A DNA stretch of 64,000 bases from Phycisphaerae bacterium (GTDB taxonomy: Bacteria > Planctomycetota > Phycisphaerae > UBA1845 > PWPN01). The translations under genes and the position numbers were made by a program. The stretch is from the NCBI GenBank assembly GCA_035384605.1, contig DAOOIV010000002.1, positions 1-64,000 on the forward strand. The letters are read 5' to 3'. A model generated the notes under the pieces. It was not told the DNA's origin and ran no database searches. It saw only the letters and a program-made list of their open reading frames with translations. Position 1 is the first letter of the stretch, and each line of letters opens with the position of its first letter. Shown here one piece after another: positions 7,102-17,400 of this stretch.

Positions 7102-8187
7102 ATGAAACCTGCATCGGGCGCGCACTGGCGAACCATCCTCCTGATTGCGGTCATACTGGCCATAGTGGTTGCCGTCGTTTTCTTGCCCAGCGGACGCGAC
7201 TCCCAACAGGCAGCCAGGCTCAAGGTCGTCTGCACCTTCCTGCCCAACTACGTGTTCACCCGCAACGTCGTCGGCGACACCCCGGGTGTCGATATCCGCC
7301 TGCTCGTATCCACCGCTGTCGGATGCCCCCACAACTATGTTGTGACCCCCGCAGATCTCAAGGCCGTGTCGCAAGCCGACTTGATTGTTGCCAATGGACT
7401 CGGGCTTGAATCGTTTCTGGATACGTTGCAGAAAGCCAATCCCAAAGCCAGGCTTATCACCATTTCCGACGACTGTGAGATCCTGCAAAGCCGGACCTCG
7501 CACCATCACAAGCACCACTCGGCAGAAACGGCTGCTTCAAGACCGGCGACGGACCGTCAAGCCGCACCCAACCGGAACGAACACGAGCACGACAATCACC
7601 ACCAGGGTGCGGCAACCGCCCCTGCCCCGGAGACTGACGACCATTACGATGAGGAACATGCCGCCGGTGAACCGAACCCTCACGTATGGGTCTCGCCCAT
7701 TCAAGCCATACGGCAGATCCGAAACCTGGCTCACCGGCTCTCCGAGGCAGACCCCCAATACGCCGCTCGCTATCAGGCCAATGCCGAAGCCTACGTTGCC
7801 CGCATCCAGGCCCTTCACCGGCGACTGCGGGAAGCATCTGTTCGCTTCGCCAACCGCCGGATTGTGACTTTCCACGACGCTTTCGCTTACCTGGCAAAGG
7901 ATCTTGACCTCGAGGTCGTTGCCACATTGACGCTCGATCCATCAAGGCCCCCTTCCGCGGCGGAGATGACGGAGGTCATCGATGCCATACGCCGGACGGG
8001 AGCGGCGGCCGTGTTCTTTGAGCCCGCCTATTCGGATGCGGTCGCCCGCACCATCAGCCGTGACGCCGGCGTACCCGCCTTCCCGCTCAACCCCTTCAAC
8101 AGCCTTGACGTCGATCCAACAGAACGGTCTTATGAAGAGGTCATGGAAGCAAACCTTGAAGTGCTGGTAAAGGCCCTTGGATCATGA
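7102..8187 (+). CDS. znuA: zinc ABC transporter substrate-binding protein (ZnuA/TroA family)
   Basis: Periplasmic metal-binding component of a high-affinity zinc importer. An N-terminal hydrophobic segment (ILLIAVILAIVVAVVFL) serves as signal/anchor. It is followed by KVVCTFLPNYVFTRNVVGD, the metal-site histidine in GCPHNYVVTPADL, NPHVWVSPIQA, the histidine in VTFHDAFAYLAKDLDL, and the late acidic ligand region FFEPAYSDAVA. Between the first and second histidines is a His/Asp-rich loop (HHHKHH, HEHDNHH, DDHYDEEH), which is the hallmark of zinc- rather than manganese-specific members. A GAGAGGAACGAGA ribosome region precedes ATG 7102. Its stop overlaps the next start as ATGA at 8184-8187. Confidence 0.92.
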   Translation: MKPASGAHWRTILLIAVILAIVVAVVFLPSGRDSQQAARLKVVCTFLPNYVFTRNVVGDTPGVDIRLLVSTAVGCPHNYVVTPADLKAVSQADLIVANGLGLESFLDTLQKANPKARLITISDDCEILQSRTSHHHKHHSAETAASRPATDRQAAPNRNEHEHDNHHQGAATAPAPETDDHYDEEHAAGEPNPHVWVSPIQAIRQIRNLAHRLSEADPQYAARYQANAEAYVARIQALHRRLREASVRFANRRIVTFHDAFAYLAKDLDLEVVATLTLDPSRPPSAAEMTEVIDAIRRTGAAAVFFEPAYSDAVARTISRDAGVPAFPLNPFNSLDVDPTERSYEEVMEANLEVLVKALGS

Positions 8188-9002
8188 CCTTGAACGCGGT
8201 TCCCGACAACGCGGCGCCCACCTTCGCACTACGCTTGACGAACGTCGGCGTCACGCTCGGTGCGCGACCGATCCTGGAACATATCACCTTCGAGCCTGCC
8301 GTCGGGCAGATCAATGCGATCATCGGTCCCAACGGAGCCGGCAAGACTACGCTGCTGCGGGCCATTCTCGGCTTGGTGCCCTATACCGGTCGCATCGAGT
8401 GGGGTGCAAGCAGGAATGGCAAGCCGTTGCGGGTGGGCTACGTTCCGCAACGCTTGGACTTCGATCGCGGAATCCCGATGACCGTCATGGATTTCATGTG
8501 CGCAGGCCTTCAACGCACTCCCGTCTGGCTCGGACACCACAGGCAGGCTCGCCAATTGGCCCAGACCTGGCTGGATCGCGTCGGCGGCAAGGACTGGGCC
8601 GACCAGCCGCTTGGAAGGCTTTCGGGCGGCGAATTGCAGCGAGTGCTCCTGGCCATGGCCCTGTCCGACGAACCGGAAATCCTGCTGCTCGATGAACCCG
8701 TATCAGGCGTGGACGTGACCGGCGAGGAACTGTTCTGCGACCTCCTGGCCTCCCTGCAACGTGATTCTCGTTACACCATGCTGCTGGTCAGCCACGACCT
8801 GAGCATCGTCACGCGGCATGCCCAGTATGTTCTGTGTCTCAACAAAACGGTGAAATGCAGCGGAAGAACTGTCGAGACACTCACGGCAGAGAATCTAAAA
8901 GCTCTCTACCAGCAGGAAGTCGCCCTCTACGCCCATACCGGCGAGCACGAGGGGCACTCTCACGGCCACACGCATCATCACGGGGGCAGTTGCGGCAAAT
9001 GA
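8184..9002 (+). CDS. znuC: zinc ABC transporter ATP-binding protein with His-rich tail
   Basis: Cytoplasmic ATPase of the zinc importer (272 aa). Walker A GPNGAGKTTLL, Q-loop region VGYVPQRLDF, signature LSGGELQRVLLAMAL, Walker B EILLLDEPVSGVD and the H-loop VSHDLS are all intact. The C terminus carries an unusual histidine-rich tail (HTGEHEGHSHGHTHHHGG) ending in SCGK, which may buffer or sense zinc at the cytoplasmic side. ATGA overlaps on both sides tie it to znuA and znuB, giving a compact operon. Confidence 0.92.
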   Translation: MTLNAVPDNAAPTFALRLTNVGVTLGARPILEHITFEPAVGQINAIIGPNGAGKTTLLRAILGLVPYTGRIEWGASRNGKPLRVGYVPQRLDFDRGIPMTVMDFMCAGLQRTPVWLGHHRQARQLAQTWLDRVGGKDWADQPLGRLSGGELQRVLLAMALSDEPEILLLDEPVSGVDVTGEELFCDLLASLQRDSRYTMLLVSHDLSIVTRHAQYVLCLNKTVKCSGRTVETLTAENLKALYQQEVALYAHTGEHEGHSHGHTHHHGGSCGK

Positions 9003-9901
9003 GTACGGCGTTGGCCACTATCGACCTCTGGAGCAGCGTTATCCTGCCGGCGATTGACGAGGCGCTCCGTCGTATCCTGCCCACAAAGTGGGGCGAATAT
9101 CAGTTCATGCGATATGCTCTGCTGGAATGCCTGCTCTTGGCTCCGGTTTGTGCCGCCGTGGGCGTCAAAGTGGTCAACTTCCGAATGGCTTTCTTCTCCG
9201 ACGCGATTTCGCACTCCGCGTTTGCCGGCGTGGCTATCGGCCTGCTGCTGCACGAATCCTTTTCTGCGGCCGATCCGCGCATGACGCTGGTGCTATTCGG
9301 CCTGATCGTCGGCCTCGGAATCGCCTACGTACGCCGTACCACCGATCTGTCGAACGATACGGTCATCGGCGTGTTCTTCAGCGCCGTGGTGGCCCTCGGC
9401 ATCGCCATCGTCACCCGAAGCGGCGCCCGGACGACGCAGTTCCAACGGTATCTCTACGGCGATATCCTGAACCTCGACAGCGCAGACCTCGGACTGAGCC
9501 TCCTGTTGGGAATCGCCGTCCTCGTGTTCATGATCGCCGGATTCAACAGGCTGATTCTCGTCGGCCTGAACGACGAGTTGGCCCATAGCCGCGGCATCCG
9601 CGTGCGGCTCTATGATTACTTGTTTACTCTCCTCTTGGCCTTGGTCGTGACGGTGTCCATCCGGACCGCGGGAATCCTCCTGGTCACTGCCCTGCTGGTC
9701 ATTCCCGCCGCAACCGCCCGCAACCTCGCACGAAGCGCCGGTGGAATGTTCTGGTGGGCAATAGCCTTCGGCTTACTCAGCGGCGTGGCCGGGACGCTGG
9801 CTTCCTTCTCAGACTACCTGGCCAACGTAGGTACCGGCGCCGTCATCGTCCTGGCAAGTGTGTTCTTCTTCATTATCAGTGCTCTTCTTCGGCACAAATA
9901 G
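8999..9901 (+). CDS. znuB: zinc ABC transporter permease (ZnuB family)
   Basis: ABC-3 family membrane permease (300 aa) with about eight hydrophobic segments, e.g. LLECLLLAPVCAAVGVKVV, VIGVFFSAVVALGIAIV, LLLGIAVLVFMIAGF and the last AVIVLASVFFFIISALL. The family motif region FRMAFFSDAISHSAFAGVAIGLLL and the GILLVTALLVIPAATARNL coupling segment are present. The start is ATG 8999, overlapping the znuC stop as ATGA. The same frame is open back to 8834, but that part is antisense-like noise inside znuC. Confidence 0.92.
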   Translation: MSTALATIDLWSSVILPAIDEALRRILPTKWGEYQFMRYALLECLLLAPVCAAVGVKVVNFRMAFFSDAISHSAFAGVAIGLLLHESFSAADPRMTLVLFGLIVGLGIAYVRRTTDLSNDTVIGVFFSAVVALGIAIVTRSGARTTQFQRYLYGDILNLDSADLGLSLLLGIAVLVFMIAGFNRLILVGLNDELAHSRGIRVRLYDYLFTLLLALVVTVSIRTAGILLVTALLVIPAATARNLARSAGGMFWWAIAFGLLSGVAGTLASFSDYLANVGTGAVIVLASVFFFIISALLRHK

Positions 9902-9903
9902 GC

Positions 9904-9923
9904 CCCGCCCTGCTCCGGGCGGG
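9904..9923. terminator. GC hairpin after the znu operon
   Basis: Perfect 7-bp stem CCCGCCC / GGGCGGG with a 6-nt loop, starting 3 bp after the znuB stop. No T-run follows, so it may be a Rho-dependent or RNA-stabilising end rather than an intrinsic terminator. Confidence 0.45.
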
Positions 9924-10040
9924 TCCGTCGCCTGCGCCGGCATGGCTCGGAAGGGCCGAAGACAACCCGGCCCGCTGAATCGTCCGGTCCCGCACCTTGC
10001 ACTGAAGCCTTTTCCCGGTGATTATTGGGGACGGTGCCCC

Positions 10041-11417
10041 ATGGCTGAAACAACCGCCCCGACGCTTTCCGGATTATCCGTGCCCCAACAACAGGGCCGT
10101 CTTGTCAGCTTGGACGTCTTTCGAGGAATCACCATCGCGGGAATGATCCTGGTCAATAATCCAGGCTCGGGGTCACACGTTTACGCGCCGCTGCGGCATG
10201 CGGACTGGAATGGCTGGACGCCGACCGACCTGGTGTTCCCCTTCTTCGTGTTTATCGTCGGCGTGGCGATGACCTTCTCGTTTGACCGGCGAATCGCTCA
10301 AGGGGCCGGCCGGCCGGCTTTGTTCGGGCAGGTTGTCCGTCGAACCATCATTCTTTTCGTGCTCGGCTTGATCCTTAATGGCTATCTCACCTGCTTTCCT
10401 GCCTGGGACGCGTTGGCCAAGCCCTCGGGCTGGAAAATCATGGGACCGTTTGTCGCAGTCATCGTCGGCCTGGCTCTGATGTTCGCTGACAGAGGCCCCT
10501 TCTGCTGGCCTCGCGGCACGTGGCCACAGATGCGCATGGTGGCCGGCTGGCTTCTGACGATCGGCGCGATTGCAACCTTCGCGACCTGCTTTGACGCCTT
10601 CAAGGAATCCAGGATTCGCGTTCCAGGCGTCTTGCAGCGCATCGCCTTGTGCTACTTCTTCAGCTCGATCATCGTGATGTACTCAGGCGTCCGAGGTCGG
10701 GCCATCTGGACCGCAGTTCTCGTTGTCGGATACTGGGCCCTGCTGAGATATGCCTTGCCGCCGGGCGATTTTCGCGCAGAGCTTCTTCCGCCCGATCGTC
10801 CGGAAGGTCTGCTCCACGAATGGGTCGACCTTCGCATGTTCCGCCTGGGCAATCACCTCTATGGCGAGCGCCCCGACCCCGAGGGGGTATTAAGCACCAT
10901 CCCAGCCATAGCCACGTGCCTTCTGGGTGTCCTGGCCGGCAACTGGCTGCACAGCAGCCGTGACAAGCGCGACACGGCCGCCGGCCTGTTTCTGGCGGCC
11001 AGTGCCGCCATCGCGGTCGGCTACTTTATGAACTACAGCGTGCCGATCAATAAGAAGATATGGACCAGTTCATACGTACTCTTCACCGGCGGGCTGGCCC
11101 TTCAGTCTCTGGCTGTCTCCTTCTGGCTGGTCGACGTGAAGAGATACCGCCGGTGGGCATGGCCGTTCCTGGTATTCGGCACGAATGCGATCGCCGTCTA
11201 TTTCGTTTCCGGCATCTTCGGACGGCTCATGATGACATACAAATGGCACTTGGCCGACGGCAGCGAGATCAGCCTGAGAACCTGGCTCTACCAAACCATC
11301 TTCGCCTCCTGGGCCGGCCCCTTCAATGCCTCCCTGCTCTGGGCGATCACCTACGTTCTGCTCTGGCTACTGCTCACCGCGCCGCTCTATAGAAGGCGGA
11401 TCTTCATCAAGGTCTGA
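10041..11417 (+). CDS. HGSNAT-like membrane acyltransferase (DUF5009 type)
   Basis: A 458-residue integral membrane protein of the heparan-alpha-glucosaminide N-acetyltransferase-like family found in many Bacteroidetes and planctomycetes, thought to move acyl groups onto sugars across the membrane. The family opening is clear: GRLVSLDVFRGITIAGMILVNN, then HADWNGWTPTDLVFPFFVF. Later segments include RRTIILFVLGLILNGYL, RIPGVLQRI-type (RVPGVLQRIALCYFF), and the late NKKIWTSSYVLFTGGLAL. Roughly ten membrane helices. The start at 10041 (MAETTAP) is used because the longer frame to 9858 runs back into znuB. It is convergent with the giant gene, whose stop lies 56 bp away. Confidence 0.85.
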   Translation: MAETTAPTLSGLSVPQQQGRLVSLDVFRGITIAGMILVNNPGSGSHVYAPLRHADWNGWTPTDLVFPFFVFIVGVAMTFSFDRRIAQGAGRPALFGQVVRRTIILFVLGLILNGYLTCFPAWDALAKPSGWKIMGPFVAVIVGLALMFADRGPFCWPRGTWPQMRMVAGWLLTIGAIATFATCFDAFKESRIRVPGVLQRIALCYFFSSIIVMYSGVRGRAIWTAVLVVGYWALLRYALPPGDFRAELLPPDRPEGLLHEWVDLRMFRLGNHLYGERPDPEGVLSTIPAIATCLLGVLAGNWLHSSRDKRDTAAGLFLAASAAIAVGYFMNYSVPINKKIWTSSYVLFTGGLALQSLAVSFWLVDVKRYRRWAWPFLVFGTNAIAVYFVSGIFGRLMMTYKWHLADGSEISLRTWLYQTIFASWAGPFNASLLWAITYVLLWLLLTAPLYRRRIFIKV

Positions 11418-11473
11418 CCCCCCCACAAAAACGCGGACGACAAGCCGGCTACCATCGTTCCGCTCTCAATGAA

Positions 11474-14400
11474 TCATGTGGCCTGCAGCGGGCCCGCTGC
11501 AACTTTGCCCCGCGCTCGGATCAACACAATAAGACCCACCGCCACGGCGAGCAGTCCAACCACGGGTAGGAACCCCACGATCACGGCGATTAGCCCCAAA
11601 ACGATCGTGACCACGGCCCCGCGCCGACTGGTGCAGCAGGTGAACGCCTTCTGCGCCAACGCGCGATAGCATGCCAGGGCCGCGCCGGCGAGTACCAGCA
11701 CCACGACAAGATACCTAAGATTGCTCAGGAAGCCGCGTGAGACCGCCCGGGCAGTGATCTCCGCTTTGCCTTGGGGAGTGGTAAAGAAGTAGACTTGGCC
11801 GCGGACCGGGATATCCACATCGAGGCTGGCCAGTCCTTTCGCCGAGAACCCGCCAGGTACTCTTGCGGTCAGGACACCGGCACCTGCACCGCCCGTCATT
11901 ACATCGCCCCCTCCGGCGTACGCGCCATATCCGGCGCCCATCCCCTCCATCCCTCCGCCCATGCCTCCCATGCCCATGCCGCCCATGGTGCCGCGGTATC
12001 GGCTACGATCCTTTGCATCATCACCGTCGGCATCATCCATCGCGTCAAGCGTTATCGTGCTCCTGTGGCCCAGCTCCACACCATGGCCATACGACATACT
12101 CGAGCGGCGTTGCGACACCGATGCCCGCTCACGCACAACGTCCTGGTAACGCGTCAGAGTGTCGCCTTTCCCATCGAGAACGTCTTCCTTCTTTCTTTCC
12201 CTCGCGGATACCTGGACCCTATCGAGGCTCTGGCGAAGATCCTCCATCTGCGCCTCCTGAATCACCTGCGGAACCGCAGGTTGCCTGGCCTTAGCCCCTT
12301 CCTGCCTCACGCTGAAATAGAGATTCGCGACACCCTGAATGCCGGCGAGGTCTTGCACCTCAGCAGGAGCGGTTGCTGGAGCATCCCAGATGATGGATTG
12401 CGGCGCGGGGCTCACCAGGCCGTTGGCGACGAACCAATCATGGCTGAACCCGTCGTCCCCGCCCGGTTGAAGTGTTGCCGCTGAGGCGTCTCCTGTTTCG
12501 AAATTGGTGCCCAGCTCCATGACCACATTGCTTGATCGGGTGTTCGCCTGGCCGGCGAAGTAATCGTTCAGATCCCCGCGGTTGTCCGTCACAGCCCCTT
12601 GTTCCAGTACCTTGGCAAGTTCTTTGACCTGCTCACCAGCCTGCGAGATGACCATGGCGTTCGAGAGGAGCTCTTTTCGTAGCCTGCCCTCTTGGACAAT
12701 CGCGCTGTTGAAACTCTGGAACTCCTGCATCTGCCCTCCGAGAACTCTCACGTTCTCGGCCGCCCGGACCTTGGCGTAATCGTCGGCCGAGCTCAGCGCC
12801 TCTGCCAGTTGGCGGGCCTTCCTGGTCTGATACGTCACGTAGTCGGCCGCGAGCTCGACCTCGTCGCCCGCCTGCCGCATCGTCCCGCCGAAGCGAAACC
12901 ACCGATGAGTTTCCGGAAGATATAAGCGAACTTGGCTCAGGGCTACCTCGATGTTCACCGTCTCAATCACCGGAAACGTCACCGAGCCGGTTATCCCGAT
13001 GGGGCCAAGCCGGCCGCCGTACTTGAGAACAACCTCATAGTCGAGGTCGCCGGTGGCTGTCTTGATCAGGGGAATGCGTACATGACGGGCCTTGGTCCGG
13101 TCGGGCACCTGCGTGGGTTTCACCGGCTCGCCCGCGACTCGCGCGGTCCAGAGCACCGCCCCATCCGGCATGAGAATCTCCAGATACTGCTCCGTGGCGT
13201 TGTTCACCCTGAGGATCTGGCCCGCCCGATATGTGCCCTGTGCGTCGACGACCATTAACGTCTCGGCCAGGCCGATCGATGCCCCGGCCGTTTCGACGAC
13301 GGCCCGCTCCTGCGTGCGGAATTTCAGCGCGGGCTGCTGGGCTTCGGGCTGTACCAGATAAGCCTGCGTCACCTTCCCGCCAAGAACCGAACTGAGCCAT
13401 CTCCACTCCTGTTGCTCGCGCGTCAGGGCGTCGAGCCCCGGCGAGGACTCGATGACGACCTCGCTTCGCCCGGCACTTTCAAGCACGACATATCGGCGAA
13501 CCGTGCGTCCCGTCTCGACCACCGGAATCGGCACGCTCTGAACCGCTGCCGTCAGAAGCCGATCGTTCTCGATCAGCACCCGCACCTGCCCCATGAGCCT
13601 GTCCTGCAACTCCAGACGCACGCGTATCGGCGCACCCGTTCCGTCGGAGGTCGGCTGAATGGTCTTCAGACGCAGTTGGGGCACGCTGATACGGGCATCC
13701 TTCATCTGTGCCGGCAGGAGAAAACTGAGTTCCCTGATCCCGGCATCGCGAACGTTGAAGTCCAGAAGGACCGTCTCCTCGATCGCCCGGCTGGTCACCC
13801 GAACGCTGCTGACTGTGTGGCATGAAACGTCCGGCTGCCTTTGTGTCACGCGCACCGAGCCTTTGTACTTGTCCCCACGGTAGTGAACCGCAAGCTGAGC
13901 CGGCGCACGTTGAGCATCCGTCAGCCAGCCGAAAACGCGCGTGAGCAGGACCGACTCGCAATCAACCAGATCCTCCGCCTCGATGCGGTACGCCGGATCG
14001 CCCTGAACGACAATGTCGCCCTCCTGCTCGGCAACGTCCTGAACCGCCAGTCTAGGCAAGGGTACCTGCTCAACCGGACCCGGCTTGCCGAGCGTACCGG
14101 TGAGCGTGATCGGAACGTCCCCACGCTGCCCGCCGGCCAGGTAGATGTTCAACAAGGGTCCGCCGGCTTGCTGCGCGATCGCCCATTCGAAGACCCCCGG
14201 GGCCGTGACCCGATCGACCTTCAGATCCGCCGGCAAGGCGATGCGAACCTGGTAAAGCGGTCGGTCTTCCACCTTGAGAATTACTCGTGACTCGAGCATC
14301 CGCTCTCGTTCCGCAACCCGAAGGATGGTTTGAAACCGAGCCGTGACACGAGCACTTACAGGCGTGGCCTCCAGGCGAATCACAAACGGTGTTGCCGCGA

Positions 14401-17400
14401 ATCGATAGGCCTGGTACGGCCGGATCCCCAGCGGGCTTGTATTGTCGGCCGGTCGCGAGGCTGAGGTGTCCGTCAGATCGGTGCGAGCCACGCCGGATAC
14501 CTCGATGGTCCTCAGATTCAACAGCGGGCTCCGGCGAATGGCCACCGAACCCTGGTGAAGAATCGCATCCGGCACGCTCACCATGGGCAATTCAAAGGTC
14601 GAAAACGACTCGTCTCCCACTTTCCCCCGATGCCAGAGGTGAACAGCGATTTCATCGCGATCCTTGGCCGGCTTCAGCAGGGTCACTTCGATCTCCCGGC
14701 GGCCGTCGACATCGCGAGTTTCCCAGCCGCGCACGTTGCTGCCGGTCACCTGAAGCACGATATAGTCGGTCGGCAACCCGAAACGGAAAAACTCCCGCTC
14801 GCCGCGGCGAAATGACAACCGCAACGTCCAATCCAGCATCAAACCGTCCTCTTGGACGTCGAATCGCGCCGAGGATTCAACTGTCAGGCTCCGATCGATG
14901 GCCGCTTCCCCGACCTTGGGCCGCCAGCTCACGTCAAACTTACCATCAGCATTGAGTGCGGTATTAAGGACCTCGCCGGGACCGCTGGTGACGAGCGTCC
15001 GCCGGTCCGCAACCTGGCCAATGCGGAGTTCGGTTTGTGCCTGTGGGATGACGAGGCTGAGCGCCGTCGCAGGAGCCGCAGGCAGTTGCCCTTGGGCTAC
15101 CCGCCAGCCGCCGGGACGATCAAGGCGCATCCGTACACTCAATTCGAGACGGTGACGCCCTTTCCCGGTGACATGCAGTAAAAAGACGCTCCCCCTCGGC
15201 GGGCGCTTGCCTTTCGCGGGGACTTGAACCGCTTGCGAGGGCTGATCTGCGCTCACCGTGGCGATGCTCAGCCGGGCCGTCCTGCCGTCCAGCGTTGCGC
15301 CGGCAAGCACCCCCCCTTCGAGCCCCAGCGGAATCGAAACCATCTCGTCGGTGTATACCTCGATCTCCATGACCCCTTCGACAAGCAAGTACTCATCGCC
15401 CTGCAGCGTCGCCATGTAGGTCGCCCCCGCAAGACCGTAAGATTTCGGCGGCTTGATCGCCTCGATCTGCCGATCCGGGTGAGCCTGGTTCCACAACTCG
15501 ACGAACTGGTCGTACGGCACAAGCAACTGGGCGGCATCCCGGATACCCGTACCCGTCTTGGGGTCATAGGGCACGATAACCGCATCGGCCGGCACGCCGG
15601 CCGGCGCCGGCGGTTGCAGCCGCTCGACCAGCGAGCGAATCATGTGGTCATTGCTCATTTCAGCATGGGCCGCCGGACACAAGACCAGCATGACCAAGAG
15701 CGTGGCTGCGGCCGTGGCAACCAAGTTCGAGACTGCGGAGTTGGGACGAAACCGGACGGCCAGTCGGCGAACCACCGAGATGGCGACATAGAGCGGAATC
15801 AGTGCGAACCCGGCGTAACAGGCCGGGTTCAGGACCTGGGCCAGAGCCGCCGATCCGGCAATCAGCGGAAGAATCGTGGCAACCCCGATGATCGCAACCA
15901 CCATGGTTGCGCGAGACTTCACCGACCAATTCACTCTTGCCAGACCGACCAGAATCACAAGGCCCGCCAGTGCCCACGCCAGGGAGCTTGATCGCCGCGT
16001 ATGGGCGACACCCACCACAAGCTTCGGCTCCTCGCCAAGACTGTGGAACACAATCTCTTTGCCGCCTCGCTGCAGCTCAATTCTCAAACTGCGAACGCCC
16101 GACAGCGCCCAGCCAATGCCGGCCTGCTGTGGCTTGAGCGGCGGCTTTGTGGTCGATGCCGCTTGCGGCGCCAACGCCACCGATGGCCGTGGCTGACCAG
16201 GGCTGCCTGCGGTCTGGACAGCCGGTGGCGGGGGTGGCGGCGCAGGCTGTCGCGGTTCAATGGCAGCTTCGCGTGGTTGCATAGAAACACCCCAAACAGG
16301 GCGTTTGTCCTCCTCCTGCGAAACGGCATTAAGTTCGCCATATTTCAGCCTCATGCCGACTTTCGCCATTGCACGAGCACGGGCCAGTCCAGACGATCCG
16401 TAGAACCAGTTCACACCACCGCCGGTCTTGAACAACCACTGGGCGACGTTGCTTAAAGCGAGACTCGATGGCGTTACCTGCTCGGTGACGACGGTTCCGG
16501 CTGTTGAGAGAACCTCATAGCCGCTGGGCGTGTACAATCGCCACAGGAGGTCGGCAGCGGGAACGTCAATCGCAGTCGCCTCTTCTTCACCTCGCAGACG
16601 AAGCCTGGGAGCTGACACCTCGAGATTGCCGAATAATGCTACGCCCTCGATCTGTGTTTCATAAACGACGCGCAAATCGCGCAATGTGCCGCCCGCCTTG
16701 GCCGGCAGACTGATCATCAACGACTCGCCCTCTCGTTGCGGCGCGGCTGGCAGACCGTCGACTTCAACCGACCACAGCTTTGAACCGGAAGGCAGTTCAA
16801 GCTGCACGAACGGCGCCTTGGTACGCAGCGCATAGCGGGCCGCCGTCTGGGCCAGGCCACCCGCGTCAAGCAGCGTCGCCAGCTCGGCTCGCTGGACAAT
16901 GACCGCCGGCAGCATATAAGCGACATCCCGCGACACGTTCACGGTGATCGCGGGTTGATCTCCAACAAAACGATAAACGCCGAGCAACCGCTTCCCGGGC
17001 TGATACTCAGCGTCAACGAGTTCACCCACGTCGGCCTTGCCAAGGTCCGTCTTGACCTCGACGTTCAATTCCGCGCTTCCTTCCACGGATACGAGGCCCG
17101 ACTGATATGACACTCCTTCGGCCTTCACCACCGGCAGAGACAGCGTGCTTGTGCCCTCTTCGGTCAAAGGCTGCCGGCAATCCACGGCCAGACGAACGCT
17201 CCCTCGGCCGGGCTCGGCCAACAAAATCTGCCAGCGCCTGTAATCGCCGTCCAACTGGCTTGAGTATTCCTTCAGGCGGGCAGGACCGAGTCCACGAATG
17301 ACCAACGATTCAGGCATGCTCTTCGGCAGCAGCAGGGCCAGCTCGCGGGTGGCGGCCTCCTGGATTTCATAGAAGACTTCATAGTGAGCGATCAGAAAGT

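Noticed and set aside
8834..8998. N-terminal extension of znuB
   Set aside because: It lies inside znuC and reads as arginine-rich noise. The ATG at 8999 in the ATGA overlap gives the family-like start.
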